DNA of 64,000 nt from Archegozetes longisetosus (GCA_018873245.2 JAEMBT020000007.1:4085129-4149128), one strand, 5' to 3'. Positions 1 through 11,619 are shown, counted from the stretch's first letter. Program-made: numbers and translations. Notes: generated by a model not told the origin, from the sequence alone.

Positions 1-217
1 TTTCTGAAAGACCTGAACCTCTGTTTGAAGACCTAGACCTGGACCTCTCAAACAATTGCAAACCCGAACCTGTCAGAGGACCTCTTTTAAAGACCTGGAC
101 CCGGACCTGAACCTCAAATGTATTTTATCTATTTAAACAAAAGTAGCAAATTGCAGATTAATAGTTTATATGAATTGTTTCGCTCACATAATGCAATAAA
201 TGAAGTCATTTTCTGTT

Positions 218-223
218 GTGTTT
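218..223. other. 6-bp target-site duplication, left copy (GTGTTT)
   Basis: GTGTTT sits directly outside the left inverted repeat and matches 14643-14648 exactly. Polintons make 6-bp duplications through their retroviral-type integrase. Confidence 0.85.
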
Positions 224-687
224 AGTAGTGTATATATGGCGAGGCTGGGACACTACGAATAGTACGAGTACGTACTCCTCTAAAACCATTACTAAAAACA
301 CCAAAAATTGAAACTTTCGTATCGTTTAACATGGAATACTACAAAAGTCGTCTAAAAAGTACCATAATTTATTACCGTATTAAAATTTACTACTAATTTC
401 CTGGGACAGTACGAGTTCATACTTTTCGTACCCCTATAAAATCATTAAAAAAGTAAAGTTTTCATATCGTTTAACATGGAATTTAAGCTAAAAACTTCAG
501 AAAATCATCTAAAACTATTGTAATTTTCTATTAATATTCTGGGACACTACGAGCTCGTGCTTTTCGTACTCATCTAAAGTTCATGAAAAAAGCAGATTTT
601 TATCAAATAAAACAAAAAAACTCACAAAAATAGTCAATAGAAAGCCTAAAATCAATAAAAAAAAGCTGGGACACTACGAGCTCGTAC
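224..687 (+). repeat. Polinton left terminal inverted repeat
   Basis: About 464 bp, pairing with 14176-14642 with only scattered mismatches and 1-nt indels by eye. It is built from degenerate tandem units anchored by ctgggaca(c/g)tacga at 245, 401, 539 and 666, with a fifth anchor at 791 just inside the repeat. Spacings are 156, 138, 127 and 125 bp. Most units also contain the palindromic tacgagctcgta type core. Such regular units could bind the element's integrase or terminal protein; that role is inferred. Confidence 0.88.
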
Positions 688-970
688 TTTTCGTACCCTC
701 TAAAATTCATGAAAAATAGCAGGTTTCCATCACATAAGACGAAAAAACTCACAAAAACAGTGAATAATCATCTAAAATCAATCAAAAAAGCTGGGACAAT
801 ACGACTCATACCTCACTCTCATCCTCTAAAACTATTTATAAAATCAAACTTTTCTTATTATTTTGTAATTTAAGCTAAAAAAGTACTGGTTCAAAAAATT
901 TTCCACTCAATTGAGGCGAGCCTCACAATCTCCTATTAAACTTTCCTCACTCGATTCAATTCCCTTTAAC

Positions 971-1294
971 TTATTTTGAGTCAATTTCATCGTCTTCTCG
1001 TATATCCTGCAGTTTTGTTACATTCAAGTCGATATTATCAATTTCTTGTTCTATAAGTCTCAGCTTTTCAGTCTGTTCTCTTATACGTTGTTTGATCTTT
1101 TTAGCGTTCTCTCGCAATCTTTTACGTTGAGCTTTAAGCTGAGCAATCTTACGGTCTATAGCCGTAGATTCACTATGAGTATTTCTCGCTACACTCTCAA
1201 GAAAATGCAGTACTCGAGAAGAGGAAGTGAAACTGTTGGGAATCGAACCCTGAACATTGTGATTCATAGTCGCCTGCTCTACCGATTGAGCCAT
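971..1294 (-). CDS. Small coiled-coil reading frame beginning in a tRNA-like sequence (uncertain)
   Basis: A 107-codon open frame just inside the Polinton left end. Residues about 45-90 are rich in K, R, E, L and I (IDRKIAQLKAQRKRLREN and following), predicting a coiled coil. The first ~20 residues are simply the translation of a tRNA-like sequence at 1235-1293, so the true start may be an internal codon or the frame may be fortuitous. No family recognised. Confidence 0.3.
   Translation of the reverse strand: MAQSVEQATMNHNVQGSIPNSFTSSSRVLHFLESVARNTHSESTAIDRKIAQLKAQRKRLRENAKKIKQRIREQTEKLRLIEQEIDNIDLNVTKLQDIREDDEIDSK
1235..1293 (-). ncRNA. tRNA-like fragment (tRNA pseudogene or tRNA-derived SINE head)
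   Basis: On the minus strand the D-arm (GGCTCAATCGGTAGAGC) and T-loop region (GGTTCGATTCCC) are correctly spaced around an anticodon-like loop CTATGAA. The T-stem does not close on its outer pairs, the anticodon stem is mismatched, and no matching acceptor arm is visible. It is therefore not a functional tRNA. The A- and B-box promoter elements are retained, as in tRNA-derived SINEs. Confidence 0.45.
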
Positions 1295-1299
1295 TGAGG

Positions 1300-2750
1300 G
1301 AATTGTTTATGTGCTTATAGTTAAATATTAACGTTATGTTTATTCCTTTGACGTCACGTAATGTTTTTCTATGAGGGACCAAAAAGTTGTCCCTTCTGTC
1401 CCGTCCCGCTGTCCCCTTCAAACACTTGAGCGGGACAGAAAATTGTTGAATGAAGGTTATTGCAGTTGAGTGAATGACTCATCAGAAACATTAAAAATAG
1501 CATGCATTCAAAAATCAAAAGATGAATGAAAAGTTACTTTGAATAGCATAAAACTTATATCATTGTAAAGATAATTTTGTCCACTATTAGAATAAAAAAG
1601 TCCGAAATCAATCGGACAATTCGTTTAATCACAATTAATTTTCAAAATTTTATAAAAATTAAATTAAATTTGACTTATTTTAACGCTAAACGAGTGTTTG
1701 AATATCTTATACATTGATTCCTATGGATAATGAGCCAACACAGGTGCATGCATATGAAATGAAGTGAGAGAGTAATGTGTACTTGACTTGAATTTATAAT
1801 GATTTTTAATCGAAAAGGACCCTTAAATTTGAGAAAACCATATCAATATATATATTGTTGGAAAGCTTATGATGAGCTAAATTCAACAAATCTTGAATGA
1901 AAGTTCTATGTTGACCCGTTCAAAAGTTATACTGACCACTGTCCACTCATTGATCTTGACCACTGACCAATATGATATGGGTATCGTTGAAAAGCTTATG
2001 ACAATATGAACTCAACAAGAAAGGTTCCATCTCATTATCACTTTTCGTTTTCGAGTTGTGAATTTTTGAAGGTACTAATTTTTAACATTATGGGTATAGG
2101 AAAAAGCTAAAGTCCAACAATTTTGCACTTTGAAAATTTATTAAAAATACTTCCAGTCACCGGATTTTGGTAAAATTTGGCTGGCACAAACGTCTCACTT
2201 AATAATATTTTTGATAATTATTTCAAGATAATTGGATTGATATTTAATTTTTTAATGAATTAAAACCTATATTTTAAGTGTTGGACTTAGAAAAATTTTC
2301 AGTTTTTCCATAGAATATAATGGGGTTTCCATAGAAAACAATGTATTTGGACTTTGAAATTTTTCTAATCGCTTTACTATTGTAAATTGTCACCTCGTAT
2401 TCTATAATGTCCATGAGCTAAAGTTGTATATTGCAAGGAATTTTCACTTATTCTCTTTCTACACCCTTAACCTTACTTTCCCACAGATGAACATAAATCA
2501 CAAAATAGGGACCAGACATAATCAGGATTAGTAATTCAAAAGTATCCCCACTCCTAACCATTGCCTAACAAAAATAACTCCTCTTTCTCGACTATTGGTT
2601 AGAACTTGTTAAGCCTCTACCCTAAATTTAGGTCGAAATCTTCCTATAAGAGTGATCGACAAATATAGATTCTTGGTCTTTTACCTCATATTACCTAATA
2701 AAACAGCTCCTGTAGTTACAATAGTTGTGTTATTGTTACGAAATTGTGTT
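1300..2750. other. Polinton interior without recognisable genes
   Basis: AT-rich sequence with stops in all frames. The only structure seen is 1734-2010, which recurs in direct orientation at 13690-13990 near the other end of the element. Confidence 0.5.
1734..2010 (+). repeat. Internal direct repeat of the Polinton, copy 1
   Basis: Shares aligned blocks with 13690-13990 in the same orientation. Examples are aaaggacccttaaatttnaga, tatcaatatatatat and gaaagttctatg(t/a)tgacc, followed by ttcaaaagtta. Divergence is clearly higher than between the terminal inverted repeats. Confidence 0.6.
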
Positions 2751-2753
2751 GTG

Positions 2754-5700
2754 CTACGATTCTATGTTGCAATATCCATCATTCAATATATATCTTTTAT
2801 CATCAAAATTACTTAAAGCAACTTTTGTTTGTTCTATAGTATACACATTGAGTTTTTCTGATTTAATCATATTATAAGTAGCATATGTTTGAGTCTCGTT
2901 ATCCAAAACTTTTTCCATATTAGCAGTTGGTGACTATTTGTTATATGTCCTGGAACTCCTTTTTCTCTTTTCTTTAGCTCTGTTCTGTCTTGATGTTCAA
3001 TTGCATAACAGTACATTTTTGCTCTTAATCCTATGAATGTTGTAACTATATTCTCACCTGTTTCTATCTTAAAGCAACCCAATTTCATCTTATTTTTAGG
3101 CTTAATATCAAATCTGTTATCTTAAGAAAAGTTGGAAGTATCAAACCATCTGTCAATATCATTCTTTATATCCTCATAGAAGTCTTCTGTTTTGATATGA
3201 AGCATTAAGCCATCAGTATCTGTTTGTACAACTTCAACTTTATCACCCCATTTTGGTTTCAAATACTCATATACAAACTTAAACATTCTCCATTTTGACA
3301 TCTCAAGTACACAAAAGCCAGCATAGATTGGTTTATTGTATTTGACTTGTAAACGATTCATATGGAGAGCTACCAGGTTCTTAGTAAATATTGTTTCACG
3401 TTTGAAATTAATCTTTTTCACATATCTTAATGCTTTCTTTCTCTCACAGCAGAACTTTATATCTTGTCTCTTAACTACATTCTCTATAGTTTTTCCATAA
3501 ACTGAATTATTCATTAGTTTAAAGAAGTCTTTCTCAAACTCAGAAGTACCTTCTTGTCGTAACTTCGTGTTCAGATCTATATAAGGCTTTAACCAATCTT
3601 TTTGTTCATATTTTATTGCACACTCAATTCTGTTAAGTTTAAGTCCATGTTGTATAGCTTGTTTTAGTGTTCTATAATCACATATTAATCCTTTTTTATT
3701 CTCTAAACTTGTAATCATTTTTCTTGATTTTGTTATCTTTCTTAGTTTATTTTGATATGGAGATAGGTTTTCAGATTTAATATTTTTATGAATTGGAAAG
3801 AATGGATAATCATTATGCTTATCATGTAAATTTTCAGGATAATCTAAACTAACTTTTAGTGTATACCCAATACCATTATCATCAGGAATTTTAAGTAAAT
3901 GTTCTAAATATCTAAGTTCTTCTGTTGTGCACTATTTAAACGCTTTACAAGGTAGTTTAAAAGACATAGCATCACCATATAAATTGTTAGCATCAATAGG
4001 AACAAGATATGATGATTCTTTTGTTGGATCATAATTCATCATATACTTATTATTTGCTTCAACATAACGTTTCATAATACAAGATAATCCTCCTCTAATT
4101 CCTTCCATAAACATTAATAACATATCTTGATCTGTTAGTAATTCCAATTCAATTCCTGTGTATTTTAACATTGCATCCCAAGATAGTCCAGGACTTGAGA
4201 TATAATGAGCTGGGTCTAATCCATAATGTTTTAATGATAAATCTCTAAATGATTCAAAACAATCAGCTAGAATCAAAACATCACAAGTTAAATATAATTC
4301 CATGTATTCTTTGAAGCTCTTACACTTGAAATAACCCCACAACTTCTTTCCTCTTTTATATTCTTGCATTTCAATGTTCCTATCTTTAAGGTTATCATAG
4401 AAAGATTCATAGTTAGGATATTTGTTAGACTCCAACTTGTCAAAACTATCAAGATATGAATAAGGAAATACACCTTTTTGTACTAGTAATTCTAGGATCT
4501 TAATAGGTACGTCTTTAAAATGAGAAGTTAAATTCTTAAAATTTTCAATTCCGGCCTTATCTTTATCATATAGCACCTTAGCAGACTTATCAATTGATTT
4601 CAATAGGAATTTGAGCGAGTCTCTGAATTCAAATTGAATATTAGTTCCTTCAATTCCAACTCTAATTGAAATATATTTTTCTTCAGTTTGAGATATAAAT
4701 TTAATATTTTTATCAATTTTATATAATTTTCTGATAAAATGTTTGAAATCATAACCACTTCCATTATGAAGGAATATTGGTATCTTTAATGATGTTCTAA
4801 CTTTTAAATTACAAGTTTGATGTGCTGCTCCTCTAAAATTTCCAGTTACATGACAATGATCTCTAACTTTTATGTTAGTTTCAGTAAACGCTTTCTTACA
4901 GAAATGACATCTTTCTGCCTTTTCAAACTTTAATAAGTCATCATTATTAAGTCGTGGTTTCTTAAATTCTTCTAATCGTTTAAGTAGTAACTCATTCAAC
5001 TTTCTCCCTCTCTATAAGTGTTTGTACAAAGTTACTCATAGTATCTTTAGCTGAAGTACCTGTATATTTTTAAAGTTGTTATAGAAACTACTTACTCCTA
5101 AGAAACTATAAGCACAAGCCTCATGTCGAGCTTTCAATCTTTTATGATTTAATTTTTAAAAATAGCTCCTAAATCAGCGTAATACACCAAAGGAACTCTA
5201 ATAGTTTTATGTATATTTTTAAACTTTAAAATATTATCCTCAAATTTACGAAAAATAGGAATAGCTTTCTCATTGTCAAAGTAATTACCACATAGAGTTT
5301 GATGTCTTCTGAATAATTTCATGTTTTCTGTATGATAGAAACATCTTTCACATATAAAATGATGTTCATGTTTGGTTAATTGATCTCTAACTAATTTTGG
5401 TAAGATTTTTATATAAATATAATGAGATCTATCGTTGTCTTCTATTAAAAGTAAATTTACATGATCTGATTTCTTTTCATCTTGAGAACAAGTTAAATAA
5501 GGTTGTATACTCTTTCCATTAACTACATATAAGTTTATTGATATATTATTTTGTTTACAAAATTTTTTAATATCATCCACTTCAACTGGAAATTTAATGT
5601 TACTTAAGTCATAATCATTATTCCAATTACTATACCACGATACTCTTTCTGGGTGATGAGTAATTTCATTCTTATGTGTATGATACTGTAAACAATATTT

Positions 5701-6262
5701 AAAACATTTCTGATCTTCATTCTTAATGTTAATTGTAGCTTTTTTATTGTAAATCCATTTTGGTAGTTCGATATAAGAAGAACCTGATAATGGTTTATAT
5801 TCTCTTAGTTTGAAGTCAATATTGATAACATTATCCAAGTGCCAATAACCTTCATTGTTATCCCAAGATTCTATCTTTTCATGAATTTTTCTCAGAAGAT
5901 CTCCAATAGAATCATCTATCTCATCCTCTCTAAGAATTATTTGATTCTTTGAAGGTACTGTTATTTCTTCAAATTATTCTCCACCAGTTGCTGGTTGAAA
6001 CTTTCTAAAATTACCTCTTAACACTATCTGCAATTTAACTGCTGTTTTTGCTTTAAAATATCTTTCATTTTTTCAAATATTAATCCTGGTAATTCTTCCA
6101 TAAGAACATCAACCGAATTAATCTCATTCTTTGGAGTTATTCTTATTGTTAACATTTTTTCAATGCTTCTTCTGACTTTTTTACAATATAATCATCTGTT
6201 TCAAAGTCAATATCTTCAAAATTTCTTTTTCTTAGTCTTCTAATTTTAATCGATCTAACTTT
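2754..6262 (-). pseudogene. Protein-primed family B DNA polymerase (Polinton pPolB), broken
   Basis: On the minus strand the order follows Polinton polymerases: an N-terminal region (about 5840-6262), a large segment at 5149-5838 with a CxxC...H type finger, a segment at 3932-4999, then 3122-3718 and the C-terminus to about 2754. Visible signatures are an endonuclease-VII-like zinc knuckle (CHFCKK...DHCHVTGNF), an exonuclease-type HNGSGYD, motif A DANNLYG, motif B NNSVYGKT and motif C QTDTDG. From 4999 to 2867 the frame is continuous except for in-frame stops at 3932 (TAG) and 3122 (TAA). Upstream, frameshifts lie between 5149 and 4999 and in 5840-6260. It would have replicated the element from a protein primer; in this state no full-length enzyme can be made. 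Confidence 0.88.
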
Positions 6263-6267
6263 TTCTT

Positions 6268-6624
6268 TTAGTTTATTTTAATCAACTTAGTATTTTTCTT
6301 GTGAGAAGGTGATTTAAGATGATTAGCCCAGTCATCCTCCGACACATCAATATTACAGAAACTACAATAATTTATCTGTACTACTTCTCTTTGTGCTTGC
6401 ACAGCGTTTAAGTGTTTTTTAGTTTTTATATGCTTACCCCACACATCATCATTACAAATATCACAACGTTGTATCGAGACTCCTTCATTAGATCCGTCAT
6501 TAACTTCTCTTTGTTCTTGTTCAACTCTTAAATGTTTTTTAGTTTTTATGTGCTTACTCCAATTTGTTTTAGATATCTCTATATTACAAATATCACATCG
6601 TTTGTTCAAATTTACTTGATTCAT
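6268..6624 (-). CDS. Three-repeat C2H2-like zinc-finger segment, possibly the polymerase N-terminus
   Basis: 118 codons containing three similar units of the form CDIC-N-I-x5-W-x2-H-I/L-K-x4-H, about 35 residues apart (residues ~10-32, 53-72, 87-109). This is the U1-like C2H2 finger used in many viral and Polinton proteins. The stop lies immediately before the degraded start of the polymerase region, in another frame. I infer it may be the detached N-terminal zinc-finger domain of the same gene, but it could be an independent small gene. Confidence 0.6.
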   Translation of the reverse strand: MNQVNLNKRCDICNIEISKTNWSKHIKTKKHLRVEQEQREVNDGSNEGVSIQRCDICNDDVWGKHIKTKKHLNAVQAQREVVQINYCSFCNIDVSEDDWANHLKSPSHKKNTKLIKIN

Positions 6625-6725
6625 TTTTTTATTATCTATTTATTTACTTAAAAATTTATTTTGTTATAAATTATTTTTTCAAGTATTGATAAATTAATTT
6701 CTTAATAAATTAGTTATATTAAAAT

Positions 6726-7037
6726 ATGGAGACACCAACTAAAATGTGTATTAAATGTAAAGAATACAGATTATTTACTGAGTATTCTAAAAATAAATAT
6801 GGAAAAGATGGATTATTTTGGGTATGTAATTATTGTTTAAAAGAATATTATATAAATAATACTAAGCCTGTAAAATGTGACTGTGGAAGACTTATAAATG
6901 AAAAATATCTATAAACACATATAAAATCTAATATTCATAAGAAATATTTAACATGTTATTCTGAAATTATAAAAAAAGTGAAAATGAAACAATTTCAAGA
7001 GTCTAAAGGACTCTTAAGAAGTCTTTATCTGAAATAA
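6726..7037 (+). pseudogene. Small zinc-binding virus-like protein, one in-frame stop
   Basis: Starts METPTKMCIKCKEYRLF and carries CxxC...CxxC (CIKC, CNYC), like the short CxxC-KDGL-CxxC proteins common in large DNA viruses and phages. A CDCGRLI...HIKSNIH finger follows. The stop at 6912-6914 (TAA) falls inside this last finger, and the same frame continues to 7037. It is divergent from the zinc-finger/polymerase block, with a ~100-bp AT-rich intergenic gap. Function unknown; nucleic-acid binding is inferred. Confidence 0.5.
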
Positions 7038-7747
7038 TATTTTTATTAGTTATTGATACTCTTTCTTTTAATTCATCTAAGTAATATTCCTTTATCAAAT
7101 AATTGATTTTAATTTTTTTCATTTTTAATACTGCTAGGTTTTTGTACATAATGATTTCCATCATTAGATGCTTTTGCATAAGCTCTATTAACTTTTTTTC
7201 TATAATCTTCAGGAATGGAAATTCGTTTAAATTTTTCATCTAATTCTTCTTCCTCTATATCAATTTCATTCATTAATTCAACACATTCATGTGGTTTAAG
7301 TGTTTTACTATTTTTCAAAGTTAAAGATAATGATATTCCTGGAACACTAACTTTTGCTTCTTTTTGTTTTTCATTGTATTTCTTTGCAAGAGCATTATGT
7401 TCATCACGTTCTTTTTGATATGCTTCTTGTAATTTATCTATAATCTCTTAATATTTTTTATTCTTTTGTATTGAATTACTTAACATTATACCTTTACAAT
7501 CTGATTCACACATTTTAGAAAATAATAGAACAAACAATGAACGAAATTGATTTTTCTGTTCAACAGATGCATCTAAAATCTCTATTTTTTCATGTAATCC
7601 ATTCATAATATCAATATATTGTTTTACAGTTTTAGAGGTAAGTTTATTATTATTGAATGCTAATATATTATCTAAACTAACTTTAGATAAATCATGAATA
7701 CTTTGAATGGTACTATGTAGGGTTGATAATGTTATTTGATTTGTCAT
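7003..7747 (-). pseudogene. Unknown Polinton protein, one in-frame stop and a late frameshift
   Basis: The frame starting MTNQITLSTLHS at 7747 reads to a TAA at 7448-7450, then continues in the same frame (IIDKLQEAYQKERDEHNALA, a coiled-coil-like stretch) to 7109. A frameshift there leads into the frame ending at 7003. The acidic, helical central part and conserved look of PEDYRKKVNRAYAKASNDG suggest a real former protein of about 240 residues. I do not recognise the family. Confidence 0.45.
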
Positions 7748-7774
7748 TTATTTAAAATAATATTTTTTATTTTG

Positions 7775-7885
7775 TGGAAATACGGTATAGTATGGTAATA
7801 TGGTACGTAGTTATTGTATTGGAATACAGTATTGTAATATGGTATAGAAATACAGTACAGCATGGTATGGTAATATAGAAATATG
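7775..7885. repeat. Degenerate short tandem repeat in a divergent intergenic region
   Basis: Alternating gaaatacagta, tatggtaatatggta and similar words repeat across ~110 bp between the minus-strand gene starting at 7747 and the plus-strand gene starting at 7909. It may contain the promoters of both. Confidence 0.45.
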
Positions 7886-7908
7886 GAAGATAATTTTATA
7901 TATAAATA

Positions 7909-8259
7909 ATGTCAAATCATATAACAATAGATGAGTTATTCAAATTGTTAAAAGAATATGATTTTAAAAAGAATAGCATAAGAAAGTTTGCAAATGAATA
8001 TAAAATATCTGAAAAAACTGTTACAAAATATCTAAAACAAAATAATATTGATTTTAATTCAAGAACATTATTAGTACATAAAAATCGTGATGTTAATAGT
8101 AGATTTTGATTAAGTATTAACTCATTTGGTGCTGAAAGAGTTAAAGATAATAAATCAAAAACAATTGAGAAAATAAAAATGAATCCATCTAAAAATCAAA
8201 ATTTAAGTGAAAAATCTTATGAAGAAAAATTAAGACGTATTATGACACCTTTTAAATAA
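7909..8259 (+). pseudogene. Helix-turn-helix-like small protein, one in-frame stop
   Basis: Begins MSNHITIDELFKLLKEYDF. The segment SIRKFANEYKISEKTVTKYL has the spacing of a helix-turn-helix. A TGA at 8107-8109 interrupts the frame, which then stays open to TAA at 8257-8259 with a lysine-rich tail. A DNA-binding role is inferred from the motif only. Confidence 0.4.
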
Positions 8260-8306
8260 AAAATAAAGAAATCTATAGGATAATAGGATAATATTTTATA
8301 TGATAA

Positions 8307-8549
8307 ATGAAAAACTCAACAATAAGATGTTTTATCCATAAAGATATAAATAATAATTTCATAGTATCATCTAAAAGAAAAATAGAAAATTATACTCCAG
8401 TTACATTAAATTATATTAAAGAAAATTTTTTAATGTTTGATGGAAAGAAATATGAAAATATGTTATCACATGATTATAGAAAATATCTTATAAATGGAGG
8501 TAATATAAAATTAAGACATTTGAAAGAATATAGTGAAAATCCTGTTTAA
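8307..8549 (+). CDS. Hypothetical Polinton protein (80 codons)
   Basis: Uninterrupted frame starting MKNSTIRCFIHKDI, downstream of and co-oriented with the helix-turn-helix gene, with the same A-rich codon use. No domain recognised. Its central YIKENFLMFDGKKYENML looks like folded protein rather than random translation. Confidence 0.4.
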   Translation: MKNSTIRCFIHKDINNNFIVSSKRKIENYTPVTLNYIKENFLMFDGKKYENMLSHDYRKYLINGGNIKLRHLKEYSENPV

Positions 8550-9563
8550 AAATTTTTAAGTTATGTTTTATAAAAATATCTTCATGTCACATCCCATATA
8601 AGTCTTTATTTAATAAAAAATTTATTTGTTATCATATAGTGAAAGAATTTTTATTATAAACAAAATACAACAAAAGTTATTGAATTTCAAAGTTTGTAAT
8701 AATTAATGGTGTTTATTGCATATTAATTGATATTTAATAATAAAAACTATACCATATTTAATGTTTCATTTAACTTAATATTATATGTTATTTATATCCG
8801 ATTACAAGTTATAACTGTAAACCAGAGACAACTTCTTTAGTTAAAATCATTTTAATTATTGCAAAAAACTTGTTGAATTAAATAAAAAAATGTTGTCACT
8901 TAAGCTAAAAAAGCTAAAGAATTAAGGGTTTAAACCATTGTATTAATTAAAATATTGTAATTTTAAAGCATTTAACAAAAAAAAATAAATAAATAAAAGC
9001 ATTGCCTGAAGATAAATGCATTCCAATGACTGTTTATTTTGTTTTTAAAACTTGAAATAATTATAAATTTTTGAAAAACAACACTTTTATCCCGGATATA
9101 AAAAAACAATATCTAGTGAGTTTAGTTTTACTTGCTTATCTAATCCAAAGCCTTATCTTAAGAAAAAAGAATTTTTAAAATTAATTTATTTTAATTAATA
9201 ATCTATAGAATTAATGGGAAATTTTATTTTATAAAATACTGTTTTCAAATCTTAATCTCTCCCTGTTTTCGGTGTAAATTAGGTCCTATTCTTATCATTT
9301 TATTGCTTAATAATTACATAACATTTCGATATGGGTTGTATTCATAAAATCAATTCCTTTCCTAAGATCTTAGGCTAATCTTCCCTCCATTGGCCTTCAA
9401 TGTCTGAAAATAACATAGATATTCAAAATATTTATTAACATTTGTCTCAACTCTCATCTCCAGAGCTGAAAGTTTGAGATAATTTTCTAATAAAAACAAA
9501 TGAAAAAAAATAGATTAGTTTTTATATTATTAAGAAATTAATAAAATTAATATTGCGTTGAAA
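8550..9563. other. Non-coding AT-rich spacer before the glucosylceramidase gene
   Basis: About 1 kb with no open frame of note and no clear repeat. It separates the virus-like half of the Polinton from the passenger-gene half and must contain the glucosylceramidase promoter. Confidence 0.5.
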
Positions 9564-11460
9564 ATGAAGTTAAAGTTTATATATTCTTTGATTGTCTGCT
9601 TTTGGTTCACTTCTGGTAATTATAACTAATTTCTAAGTGAATTAATTTTATATGAAAACTAATTTATTTGAATTAAATTCTTGATAGTGTTGATTGAGAG
9701 CAGACGTGACTGTATTGGACGGAAGGGAAAGACTACTAATTATTGTGTTTGTAATACCAGTTATTGCGATGATTTGGACCCTATTGTCAAACAGAACAAG
9801 GGATCAGTTCTTCAGTTTCAGACCAATCAAAATGGGGACCGATTTAAAGAATCGAAACTAACGTTCACTAAAGACAACAATCATTCAAAGGATGCGATAA
9901 TTCTTACTATTGATAAAAGTAAAAAATTCCAGAAAATCCTTGGCTTCGGGGGTGCGTTCACTGACGCCGCAGGACTTAACATAAATACTTTACCGAAAGA
10001 CTTGGCAGAGAATCTGATAAAAGATTATTATTCTGCGAATGGTATTGAGTATAGTATGGGTCGCATACCTATCGCCGGCTGTGACTTCTCTCCCCGTTCC
10101 TACTCATACGACGACCAAAAAGATGACTTTGATTTGAAGTCATTTAAACTACAGAAAGAGGACATTGAGTACAAAGTATTTATTTATTTACTATTAATTA
10201 ATTATCAAAATTCTAACCCAATATCAGATTCCATACATAAAAATAGCCGAAAAGGTTAGTCCGCATAAAATCAAACTCTATGGCAGTCCCTGGTCTGCGC
10301 CGGCCTGGATGAAGAATAACAACAAATTCAATGAGGGAGGTGCTCTCTTTGGTCAGCCTGGTGAAAAATACTACAAGACCTGGGCTAATTATTTTGTTAA
10401 GTAAGAAAATTCCTTATTTATAAGAAACTTTTTATTATAAATAATAATTATTTAATTAATTACTAGATTTTTAGACGCATACAAATCAAATGACATTCAC
10501 TTATGGGGTCTCACTGTACAGAATGAGCCGGGTTGGGCGGCCTGGAGTAGTTTAGACATCAATATGACTCTGGAACGAGATTTTGTTAAGAAGGATTTGG
10601 GCCCAGCTCTAGCTCAGGCCGGTTATGGCACCAATAAGTTGAATGTTATGGTATATGATCATGGTCCTGGAAATCACTTCTTAGAGTTTGTTGATACCTG
10701 TTTTAATGATCCTGGATCAGTGAAATATTTTACTGGTTTGTAAACATTTAATATCCCTCCTCTACCCCCTTCCCCCGAATTACAGCCTGGTTATTTCTAA
10801 TTATAGGAATCGCTTACCATTGTTATGGAGCGAATGGTAATTGGAATTTATTGGATAAACTCCACGACAAATATCCCAATTATTTCCTATTAATGAGTGA
10901 GTGCTGTCAGGGGTTTGAGAAGAACTCAGTTCCCCCTAAAATAGTGACCCTGGGAGATTGGAACAATGCGGTGGATTATGCACATGTAGTTATGAATGTT
11001 AGTAATTATTCACTCAATTCTTATTCTGTAATAATTTGTATTTAAAATTTTTTTCTTTATATAGAATATGTATCATTGGGTGACCGGTTGGGTGGAGTGG
11101 AATCTAGCCCTAGATATGTACGGTCATCCCAACTGGGCTAATATGATGTCTAATGCTCCGGTTCATATCAATGCCACGGCTAAAGAGTATTATAAGAATC
11201 CGACGTTCTATATTCTGGGACATTACACCAAATTCATAGCCCCGGATTCAGTGCGAGTGTCCATCACTTCCACTAACACTGGTCTCAGTTTAGATAACTT
11301 TAATTTCGTTGCGTTCGACAGACCGGACAACTCGACGGTTGTTATCGTTTATAACTTCAGTAATAAACCGATAGATCTGGTAATCAATGATCAGTCGAAT
11401 GGAAATATAGTCACAAAAATAGGCGAACATTCCATTCAGACCTATGTTTACTGGAATTGA
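9564..11460 (+). CDS. GBA1-like: Glucosylceramidase (GH30, lysosomal acid beta-glucosidase type), intact, inside a Polinton
   Basis: Hydrolyses glucosylceramide to glucose and ceramide, in lysosomes or after secretion. Exons by GT-AG and homology: 9564-9615, 9688-10175, 10228-10400, 10467-10735, 10807-10997, 11065-11460. They sum to 1569 nt, in frame, giving 522 residues, close to the usual ~500-540. Exon 1 encodes a signal peptide (MKLKFIYSLIVCFWFTS). Family landmarks: CVCNTSYCD, GFGGAFTDAA, the acid/base Glu in TVQNEPG (about residue 258), the nucleophile Glu in LMSECCQG (about residue 359), GWVEWNLALD and C-terminal TYVYW. No stop or frameshift was found, unlike its neighbours. A convergent lectin/collar gene follows. 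Codon use and GC are more host-like than the virus-like genes. I infer a passenger gene of host origin; whether it is expressed is unknown. Confidence 0.93.
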
Positions 11461-11619
11461 ATTAAAAATTTGTACAATTAAGTCAATTTTTTTCTTATTA
11501 CATTTATTTTCTATCAAGTAGAATAACAAATTAGAAAATAGAAAAGATAACAAAATTAAAAGCTGAAATAGAAGTTTAAATCTGTTCAAATAACATTTTT
11601 ATATTAAATTATTAATAAA

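Noticed and set aside
1..240. Repeated gacctggacct words considered as a satellite array
   Set aside because: The same words occur only at the other hAT end (16526-16680), fitting hAT subterminal repeats better than a satellite.
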